This document shows, one piece after another, positions 6,265 to 12,041 of a DNA stretch of 12,041 nucleotides. The stretch lies in the NCBI GenBank assembly GCA_002358835.1, contig DEPP01000137.1, positions 9,197 through 21,237 of the forward strand. The letters run 5' to 3'. The position numbers and the translations under genes are program-made. This DNA comes from Bacteroidales bacterium UBA3389. Its GTDB lineage: Bacteria > Bacteroidota > Bacteroidia > Bacteroidales > P3. The number at the start of each line of letters is the position of its first letter. Position 1 is the stretch's first letter. Below the pieces are notes generated by a model. That model was not told the DNA's origin and searched no databases. It saw nothing but the letters and a program-made list of their open reading frames with translations.

Positions 6265-7455
6265 CTATTTTATAACGCCTAATTCTTTTCCTATCTTAGT
6301 GAAAGCTGCTATACAACGATCTAAGTGTTCTTTTTCGTGAGCAGCAGAAACTTGAACTCTTATTCTTGCTTGTCCTTTTGGTACAACAGGATAGTAGAAA
6401 CCTGTTACATAGATACCTTCTTTTTGTAATGCAGCTGCAAAGTCTTGAGACAATTTTGCATCGTAAAGCATTACTGCACAAATTGCAGATTGTGTAGGTT
6501 TGATATCGAAACCTGCTTTCTTCATTTCTGCAACAAAGTAATCTGTATTGCTGTGAAGTTTGTCTTGAAGGTCGTTTGTCTTGTCTATAAGGTTGAACAT
6601 AGCACCTCCTGCCGCAGCAACCATCGGAGGAATTGAGTTAGAGAACAAATAAGGTCTTGAACGTTGACGAAGCATTTCAATGATTTCTTTCTTACCTGTA
6701 GTAAATCCGCCGACAGCACCGCCGAACGCTTTACCCAATGTACCTGTCAAGATTTCGATTTTGCCTCTCAAATCATATTGTTCAGTAGTTCCGCGACCGG
6801 TTCTTCCAACCACACCTGCAGAATGGCTTTCGTCAACCATTACCATCGCATCATATTTTTGTGCAAGCTCATAAATCTTATCCAAAGGTGCGACATTACC
6901 GTCCATAGAGAAGACTCCGTCAGTTACAATCAAACGGAAACGGCAGCTTTGTGCATCTTGAAGTTGTTTTTCCAAGTCTGCCATATCTGCATTTGCATAA
7001 CGGAAACGTTGAGCTTTGCAAAGTCTTACTCCGTCGATGATAGAAGCGTGGTTCAACGCATCTGAGATGATCGCATCTTCTGGTCCCAACAATGGTTCGA
7101 ATACTCCACCGTTTGCATCAAAGCATGCTGCGTAAAGAATTGTGTCTTCAGTTCCGAAGAATTCAGAAATCTTTCTTTCCAATTCTTTATGCAAATCACC
7201 GGTTCCGCAGATGAAACGAACAGAACTCATTCCGTATCCTCTCTCATCCATAGCCTTTTTTGCAGCTTCAATAAGGATAGGACTGTCTGCCAATCCCAAA
7301 TAGTTGTTTGCACAGAAATTCAAAACATCTCCTGCTTCTGCTGTCTTGATTGCAGAAGATTGAGGTGTTATGATCACTCTTTCGTTTTTGTAAAGACCTG
7401 CGTCTTTTATTCCTTGTATCTCTTCTTGAAGATACTTTTGAAAATTGTTGTACAT
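6265..7455 (-). CDS. kbl: glycine C-acetyltransferase (2-amino-3-ketobutyrate CoA ligase)
   Basis: A 396-residue PLP enzyme of the alpha-oxoamine synthase family, near the 398 of E. coli Kbl. It cleaves 2-amino-3-ketobutyrate with CoA to glycine and acetyl-CoA, completing threonine breakdown begun by Tdh. The PLP Schiff-base lysine is Lys242 in TGTLGKAFGG (237-246). Asp208 and His211 lie in VDESHSAG (207-214), and His136 in LNHASI stacks on the cofactor in the family. NFCANNYLGLADSP (46-59) and the SSVRFICGTGDLHKELE segment (77-93) are typical of Kbl. BioF and HemA relatives are alternatives, but the N-terminus, these segments and the presence of tdh favour Kbl. A TACCTTTG box lies about 50 nt upstream, and the shared hairpin at 6207-6239 terminates it. 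Confidence 0.94.
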   Translation of the reverse strand: MYNNFQKYLQEEIQGIKDAGLYKNERVIITPQSSAIKTAEAGDVLNFCANNYLGLADSPILIEAAKKAMDERGYGMSSVRFICGTGDLHKELERKISEFFGTEDTILYAACFDANGGVFEPLLGPEDAIISDALNHASIIDGVRLCKAQRFRYANADMADLEKQLQDAQSCRFRLIVTDGVFSMDGNVAPLDKIYELAQKYDAMVMVDESHSAGVVGRTGRGTTEQYDLRGKIEILTGTLGKAFGGAVGGFTTGKKEIIEMLRQRSRPYLFSNSIPPMVAAAGGAMFNLIDKTNDLQDKLHSNTDYFVAEMKKAGFDIKPTQSAICAVMLYDAKLSQDFAAALQKEGIYVTGFYYPVVPKGQARIRVQVSAAHEKEHLDRCIAAFTKIGKELGVIK

Positions 7456-7501
7456 ATCCTAAAAATTATTGTTTGTTTTTTTTAGTTGAACTAACGAATT
7501 G

Positions 7502-7509
7502 CAAAGGTA
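7502..7509 (-). promoter_or_regulatory. Bacteroidetes-type -7 box for kbl
   Basis: The minus strand reads TACCTTTG, within the same GTACCTTTGCAA string seen before tdh (7510-7499). No TTTG stands at the ideal -33 spacing; only T-rich DNA is there. The predicted leader is about 40 nt. Confidence 0.7.
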
Positions 7510-7586
7510 CGATTTTTGTATTGAAAAACCGTTGTTTTTGGATTGGTTTTTTACTTTAACCGAATAAAAACGCTACAAAATTCTTT

Positions 7587-7670
7587 CTTGATTTCGTTGT
7601 GCTGATTCTTTGTTTTATTTTTTTCTTTCTTGATTTCAGTAAATTGTTTCTTTGTTTTGTTTTTGATGGT
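7587..7670 (+). repeat. 21-bp phased repeat array B (4 units)
   Basis: Cores are CTTGATTTC at 7587, CTTTGTTTT at 7608, CTTGATTTC at 7629 and CTTTGTTTT at 7650, alternating types with exact 21-bp steps. Units 3 and 4 reproduce units 3 and 4 of array A, identical over 32 nt and then differing at one base before a shared T-tract. The array lies 78 bp from the kbl -7 box on one side and about 85 bp from the trkA -7 box on the other. Confidence 0.82.
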
Positions 7671-7742
7671 TTTGTGAAGTGGAAAATTCGAACTTTTTTA
7701 AGATTTTATGTTTTTTTGATATGAGAAAAACCGAAAAATGTA

Positions 7743-7750
7743 TAATTTTG
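7743..7750 (+). promoter_or_regulatory. probable -7 box for trkA operon
   Basis: TAATTTTG matches TAnnTTTG. The nearest upstream TTTG (7715-7718) is 24 nt away, longer than ideal. The predicted leader is about 38 nt, too short for a known potassium or c-di-AMP riboswitch. Confidence 0.5.
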
Positions 7751-7793
7751 CCGTTTGATAGTTTCTGTTCAGGAAAAGAATGTTTGAAAGTAT

Positions 7794-9134
7794 ATGGACA
7801 TTATTATAGCAGGCGACGGCGAAGTTGGGTTTCACTTGGCTCGCACATTATCGAAGATAAGACATAACATCACTGTGGTCGATCCGCATTCGGATTTATT
7901 GAATATGCTTCAGAGCGATTCAGATCTTTTGACCATTACCGGTAACTCAACATCTATCGAAACCTTAAAGCAGGCCGGTATTTCGTCTTGCGATTTGCTC
8001 ATCTCTGTTTTGAAACAAGAAAGCATCAACCTTATGACTTGCATTCTCGGAAAGCGACTCGGTGCCAAGCGTTGCATTGCAAGAGTACACTCGATCGAGT
8101 ATCTGAACGAAGAGAACAAAAATATGTTCAAGGGAATGGGGGTTGATGAGTTGGTATGTCCCGAAAGGATTGCCGCAAAAGAGATAACGAATCTATTGAC
8201 TCGAAACACTGCAACCGAGATTTTTGATTTTTCGAATGGCTTACTTTGTGTCTATATGATGAGATTGGACTCAGGTGCTCTGATTACAGGAAAGACGATG
8301 GCGGAAGTTGCTGTGCTTTATCCGCAATTGGAAGCCAGAGCGATATGTATAATACGCAAAGGACGGACTATTATACCCGGTGGTCCGGATATGTATTTGA
8401 AAGGTGATTTGGTTTATTTGATTGCCAAACCTTCAAGTATAGAATTGATAAAAGAGTTAGGCGGTAAACGCGATTATAGAATCAGAAGTGCGATGATTCT
8501 TGGCGGTGGACGCATTGGAAGAAGGGCTGCGTTGAATCTTCAAAACGATATCCGCCTTAAAATAATCGAGCAGGATAAAGAAAGATGCTTTGTTTTGGCT
8601 GATGATTTGGATAAGACGATGATAATAAATGGTAACGGCAATGATATATCTCTGTTGATTGATGAGGGAATCAAAGAAACGGATGCTTTTATTGCCGTAA
8701 CCGGAAGTACGGAAACCAATATCCTCTCTTGTCTTCACGCACATAAACAAGGCGTCAAAAAAACAATTGCTTTGGTTGAGAACGTAAGTTACATAGATGT
8801 ATCGCAAGAAATCGGTATAGACACAATCATAAACAAAAAGCTGATTACCGCAAGCTATATTGCACGATTCACGCTTGGGGCAGACGTCACTTCGAGTAAG
8901 TGGTTGTCGGGAATAGATGCGGAAGTGGTAGAAGTGCTTGTCAAGGATGGAGCTCCGATAACAAAGAAACAGATTATGGATTTGAATTTACCACAAGGCG
9001 TAAACATAGGAGGTGTAATCAGAAACGGCACTGCGATGATTGCAAGGGGAAATGTGCATATTCAAGCAGGGGATAAGGTGGTAGCATTCACCGTTCCGGA
9101 GTCGGCAAACAAACTGATGAAGCTTTTTAATTAG
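7794..9134 (+). CDS. trkA: Trk potassium-uptake regulatory subunit TrkA
   Basis: A 446-residue cytosolic NAD-binding regulator that sits on the inner face of TrkH and gates K+ uptake. It has the duplicated architecture of E. coli TrkA (458 residues): RCK_N 1 at about 1-120 with GDGEVG (7-12) and Asp30, RCK_C 1 at about 140-222, RCK_N 2 at about 231-350 with GGGRIG (237-242) and Glu259, and RCK_C 2 at about 365-446. Both dinucleotide sites keep their glycines and acidic residue, so both halves look able to bind nucleotide. The ATG at 7794 starts directly at the first beta strand (MDIIIAG). Only 11 nt separate it from the first trkH. One TrkA would have to serve two TrkH-type channels unless others are encoded elsewhere. 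Confidence 0.95.
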   Translation: MDIIIAGDGEVGFHLARTLSKIRHNITVVDPHSDLLNMLQSDSDLLTITGNSTSIETLKQAGISSCDLLISVLKQESINLMTCILGKRLGAKRCIARVHSIEYLNEENKNMFKGMGVDELVCPERIAAKEITNLLTRNTATEIFDFSNGLLCVYMMRLDSGALITGKTMAEVAVLYPQLEARAICIIRKGRTIIPGGPDMYLKGDLVYLIAKPSSIELIKELGGKRDYRIRSAMILGGGRIGRRAALNLQNDIRLKIIEQDKERCFVLADDLDKTMIINGNGNDISLLIDEGIKETDAFIAVTGSTETNILSCLHAHKQGVKKTIALVENVSYIDVSQEIGIDTIINKKLITASYIARFTLGADVTSSKWLSGIDAEVVEVLVKDGAPITKKQIMDLNLPQGVNIGGVIRNGTAMIARGNVHIQAGDKVVAFTVPESANKLMKLFN

Positions 9135-9145
9135 GTTTTGTCGTT

Positions 9146-10609
9146 ATGGTATCACGTTCGAGTGGTTTCAATACAGGGATATTTTTATACATAGCAGGCA
9201 GTAATGTTTTGCTTTTGGGTTTGGCGTTTTTGCTTTCGGGCATTGTGAGTATTTATTACGGCGAAACGCAGGCGTGGTTTTTGATTGTATCGTTTGCAGT
9301 TTCACTTTTACTTGGTGGATTCTTGGTTTATCGCAATCGAAATTTCGTTCCGCAGATTTCAAAGAAAGATGGACGGCTCATAGTCGGGCTTATGTGGTTG
9401 TTGATTCCGATTTTGGGAGCATTGCCTTTTGCTTTCGATGCTCGGCATTTTGGTTTGATAGAGGCTTTGTTCGAATCCTTCTCGGGATATACAACAACCG
9501 GAGCAAGTGTTGTTGATGATGTGGAATCGCTTTCAAAAGGTCTGCTGTTTTATCGCTCGCTCACTCAATGGATTGGAGGATTGGGATTCGCTTTTCTTGT
9601 GATTGTTTTTGTAAGAGACTTTCCCGATGGAGCGAAAAACCTTTTCAATGCAGAATTTAACTCGATTGAGAAAGAGAAAGACCGTCCGCATATCAAGAAT
9701 ACTGTTTTCAAATTGTTTGTTATTTATTCTGTTTTTACGATTGCTTGTTTCGTGCTTTTGAACCTTGGAGAAATGAATTCTTTTGAGGCAATCTGTCATA
9801 CGTTTTCAACGATTTCCACGGGCGGATTCACGGTTTCCAACAACAACATAGGAACTTATGGCAACTATTCGCAAATCGTGATTATGGTTTTTATGTTTCT
9901 ATCTGGTATAAGCTACTTTCTGATGATTTCTTTCTTAAACGGCAAGTTCAAAAAACTGTTCAAAGACGAGCAATTGCGAATGTATATCCGTGTAATTTTG
10001 ATTTTTTCGATTGGATTCTTTTTATATTTTCTTCTTTTCGGACAATCAGAGGTGAGAAACAGCATAAGGACTTCGCTTTTCTATGTTATATCAACCGTAA
10101 GTAGCACAGGATTTGACTTGAAAGCAAATAATATCGGATTGTTTGCCTCTGCCTGCATGATAGTTCTTATGTTCATCGGCGGTTGTAGTGCATCCTCTTC
10201 GACAGGTCTTAAAATGATTCGTTTTACCATTCTTTTGAAATACATACCTGTTGCACTCAAGCGAGTGTTTCACCCTCGTGCTATAATTCTTGTAAGATAC
10301 AACGGCAAAGGATTGAGAGATGAAGAGGTGAAACCAATATTCGGATTTTTCTTTTTGTTTTTGGCAATATTCATGATAGGAATCATCGCTCTTACAATGG
10401 CGGGTAACGATTTGGTTTCTTCACTTGCTTTGTCCGCAGCTTCAATCAGCAATATCGGACCGATAATGGGAACGTTCGCAGAGGGCTTTTCGTATGGTGG
10501 ATTGAATGTTGCATCTAAGTCGATTTTGATTGCATTGATGTTGATAGGGCGTTTAGAGATATTTGCCTTCTTTGCGGTTTTCTCTCCGAGTGTTTGGAAA
10601 AGAGGATAA
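9146..10609 (+). CDS. trkH: TrkH-family potassium transporter, first paralogue
   Basis: A 487-residue inner-membrane K+ transporter with four M1-P-M2 repeats. The four filter loops each keep the key glycine: TTTGA (116-120), STGGF (224-228), SSTGF (319-323) and SNIGP (435-439). IGRLEIF (467-473) near the C-terminus is a family signature. This paralogue is the more divergent of the two here. Its intramembrane gate loop reads GGCSASSSTGLK (345-356), where typical TrkH has a run such as GSTGGG, so several gate glycines are Ala, Ser or Thr. The usual AEtxGP segment after P1 is replaced by AEFNSIEKEKDRP (169-181). It follows trkA by 11 nt and is followed by a second trkH, so all three are probably one operon. 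Confidence 0.93.
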   Translation: MVSRSSGFNTGIFLYIAGSNVLLLGLAFLLSGIVSIYYGETQAWFLIVSFAVSLLLGGFLVYRNRNFVPQISKKDGRLIVGLMWLLIPILGALPFAFDARHFGLIEALFESFSGYTTTGASVVDDVESLSKGLLFYRSLTQWIGGLGFAFLVIVFVRDFPDGAKNLFNAEFNSIEKEKDRPHIKNTVFKLFVIYSVFTIACFVLLNLGEMNSFEAICHTFSTISTGGFTVSNNNIGTYGNYSQIVIMVFMFLSGISYFLMISFLNGKFKKLFKDEQLRMYIRVILIFSIGFFLYFLLFGQSEVRNSIRTSLFYVISTVSSTGFDLKANNIGLFASACMIVLMFIGGCSASSSTGLKMIRFTILLKYIPVALKRVFHPRAIILVRYNGKGLRDEEVKPIFGFFFLFLAIFMIGIIALTMAGNDLVSSLALSAASISNIGPIMGTFAEGFSYGGLNVASKSILIALMLIGRLEIFAFFAVFSPSVWKRG

Positions 10610-10645
10610 GAAGAAAGAGACAATGAAAATAAAGGATGAATGATT

Positions 10646-12041
10646 ATGAGGGCTGAAGACAGAAAACAATTTTTGATATTGGTCAAGGTATTGGGGCTTT
10701 TGCTGATGATAGAAGCAGGATTTATGTTTCTATGTCTTATTCCTGCCGCTGTTTATAAGCAAGGGGATTTTCTGCCTCTTTTGTTTTCGGGTCTGATTAC
10801 TTGTTCGGTTGGAGCAATTGGGCGATTTTCGTGCAGGAATATAAAAGCGGATATAGACAGACGGCTTGGCATGCTGATAGTTGCTTCAATCTGGATTGTG
10901 ATGTCTGCTTTTGGTACACTGCCTTATCTTTTGAGTGGAAGCGTGAGTGATTTTACAACGGCAGTTTTTGAAACAGTTTCGGGATTTACAACAACCGGAG
11001 CAAGCAATCTTCAAGATGTGGAGTCCGTACCAAAAGGCGTTTTATTTTGGCGAAGTCTTACACATTGGATTGGCGGAGTGGGAATTGTCGTAATCGTCAT
11101 CTCGTTTATTCCCTTTGTAGGCGGTGGGGCTATGGCTTTGTTTTCGGCAGAGGCAACAGGACCCGATAAAGTCAGAATCTCACCTAAGATCGGAGAAACT
11201 GGAAAAATCATCTGTTCAATCTATTTTGCATTGACTGCAATCTGCTGTTTGGTTTATTGGCTTTGCGGAATGGATTTCTATGATGCGGTAAACCATGCCT
11301 TTTCCACGCTTGCATCGGGAGGATTTTCGACAAAGAACTTTTCAGCCGCAGCTTTCTCACCGCTTTTGCAGTATATGATGATTCTCTTTATGATTCCCGC
11401 AGGTGTCAACTTCATATTGATTTATCATTGCTTGAAAGGTAAGTTTTCGTATTTGAGAAAAAGTGAGGAATTTTGGGTTTACATCTTTGGAATTTTGATA
11501 GCATCTCTATTGATTTTTGTTTTCATCTTTCCGCAATCGCAAGATGTGGAATCAGCTCTGAGACATGCACTTTTCCAAACCGTATCGATTTTCACTTCAA
11601 GCGGATTTGTTACAAGCGATTACACACTTTGGCATTCGTCTGCAATTTTGGTTCTGATCTTTCTTATGTTTTCGGGAGCAATGAGCGGTTCGACAACGGG
11701 AGGATTAAAATTGGTGCGTGTCATTCTGCTATCGAAAAATGCCGTTCGTATAATCAAGCAAGGTGTTCATTCGAATGCGTATTTTCCTATCAAGTTGGAT
11801 GGCAAGGTAACGAAAGATGGGGTGATAGATAACGTGATGGCGATATTCCTTTTGTGCATCATAATGTTGCTTTTGTGCATTGCGGGGCTTATTCTTACGG
11901 GTTTGGAACTTGAAGAGGCGTTGGGAGCGGCAGTAAGCTGTACTTTCAATATGGGACCCGGCTTGGGAAGAAACGGAGGCTTCGGGTCGTATGCCTATAT
12001 GCCCGATTCGGCAAAGTGGATTCTTGCTACGGTAATGTATC
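10646..12041 (+). CDS. trkH: TrkH-family potassium transporter, second paralogue (3' end missing)
   Basis: The frame is open from 10646 to the right edge, giving 465 residues of an expected 480-500, so only a short C-terminal tail is off-window. It is closer to the classical TrkH pattern than its neighbour: filters TTTGA (116-120), ASGGF (223-227), TSSGF (317-321) and FNMGPGLG (434-441); AEATGPDKVRISPKIGETGK (168-187); and gate loop SGSTTGGLK (347-355) with glycines retained. Identity to the first paralogue looks low outside the pore loops, so this is an old duplication or separate acquisition. The start is ambiguous: an in-frame ATG at 10640 would add two residues. AAGGA at 10632-10636 is better spaced for 10646, so I chose that. 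The gap from the first trkH is 36 nt with no hairpin. Confidence 0.92.
   Translation, partial: MRAEDRKQFLILVKVLGLLLMIEAGFMFLCLIPAAVYKQGDFLPLLFSGLITCSVGAIGRFSCRNIKADIDRRLGMLIVASIWIVMSAFGTLPYLLSGSVSDFTTAVFETVSGFTTTGASNLQDVESVPKGVLFWRSLTHWIGGVGIVVIVISFIPFVGGGAMALFSAEATGPDKVRISPKIGETGKIICSIYFALTAICCLVYWLCGMDFYDAVNHAFSTLASGGFSTKNFSAAAFSPLLQYMMILFMIPAGVNFILIYHCLKGKFSYLRKSEEFWVYIFGILIASLLIFVFIFPQSQDVESALRHALFQTVSIFTSSGFVTSDYTLWHSSAILVLIFLMFSGAMSGSTTGGLKLVRVILLSKNAVRIIKQGVHSNAYFPIKLDGKVTKDGVIDNVMAIFLLCIIMLLLCIAGLILTGLELEEALGAAVSCTFNMGPGLGRNGGFGSYAYMPDSAKWILATVMY

Larger units (their letters stand above)
7456..7793. other. divergent intergenic region between kbl and trkA
   Basis: This 338-nt AT-rich gap carries the kbl promoter (minus), repeat array B in its centre and a -7 box for trkA. 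No credible coding sequence is present. Array B is open on the minus strand in two frames, but I see no start codon in the T-E-I-K-K frame, which also has stops at 7698-7700 and 7557-7559. Confidence 0.7.

Noticed and set aside
6664..7065. Plus-strand ORF of 133 codons inside kbl
   Set aside because: It is antisense to a well-conserved enzyme and has no recognisable domain; a shadow of kbl codon usage.
7587..7670. Reading the 21-bp arrays as a CRISPR
   Set aside because: Cores of 9 nt and spacers of 12 nt are far too short, cores vary in type, and no cas genes are present.
3255..7670. Reading the repeated CTTTG cores as stacked promoters
   Set aside because: Cores are preceded by AATC, TTTC or ATTC rather than TAnn, and the 21-bp step does not fit the 27-nt distance between TTTG of the -33 and TTTG of the -7 box.
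7557..7697. Minus-strand small protein encoded by array B
   Set aside because: The frame has no ATG, GTG or TTG start and is bounded by stops at 7698-7700 and 7557-7559.
7751..7793. c-di-AMP or potassium riboswitch before trkA
   Set aside because: The leader is about 38 nt, too short for either class, with no paired structure visible.

Overview
The window reads as chromosomal DNA of a member of the Bacteroidota, most likely Bacteroidales. The evidence is AT-rich intergenic DNA, -7 boxes of the Bacteroidetes form TAnnTTTG (TACCTTTG twice, TATCTTTG, TAATTTTG, TAAATTTG), little Shine-Dalgarno signal, and protein variants typical of that phylum (riboflavin synthase with IPYTYEHTNF, SDR-type threonine dehydrogenase, LPG-synthase-TM protein with EFGSAITPS). 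I cannot name a genus. No rRNA, tRNA, IS element, prophage or CRISPR array is visible.

Layout. Positions 1-3133 are a tightly packed minus-strand operon read right to left: ribE (riboflavin synthase), hflX (ribosome-rescue GTPase), mscS (mechanosensitive channel) and an LPG-synthase-TM membrane protein cut by the left edge. Positions 3325-5241, also minus strand, hold tdh (SDR-type L-threonine 3-dehydrogenase), then a strong terminator, then an EamA-family transporter whose start lies only 15 nt past the terminator U-tract. A plus-strand gene for a small secreted protein of unknown function (5651-6157) sits between tdh and kbl (glycine C-acetyltransferase, minus, 6265-7455). Tdh and Kbl together convert threonine to glycine plus acetyl-CoA. 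They are separate transcription units here but share a 12-nt promoter core. From 7794 to the right edge a plus-strand potassium-uptake operon runs trkA, trkH, and a second divergent trkH that is cut by the window end.

The most unusual thing is in the intergenic DNA. Three intergenic segments (3255-3338, 5372-5434, 7587-7670) carry arrays of a 9-nt core, CTTGATTTC or CTTTGTTTT, each followed by a 12-nt spacer. All eight within-array steps are exactly 21 bp, close to two helical turns, and a 32-nt stretch is identical between two arrays 4.3 kb apart. Each array lies roughly 65-90 bp upstream of a -7 box (ribE, tdh, kbl). I do not recognise this as a described element. A phased protein-binding or DNA-bending array, or a dispersed tandem-repeat family, are the leading ideas.

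Other points of note are two tandem TrkH paralogues with different gate loops, an attenuator-like terminator just before the EamA gene, and a possible competing pair of hairpins in the leader of the secreted-protein gene.
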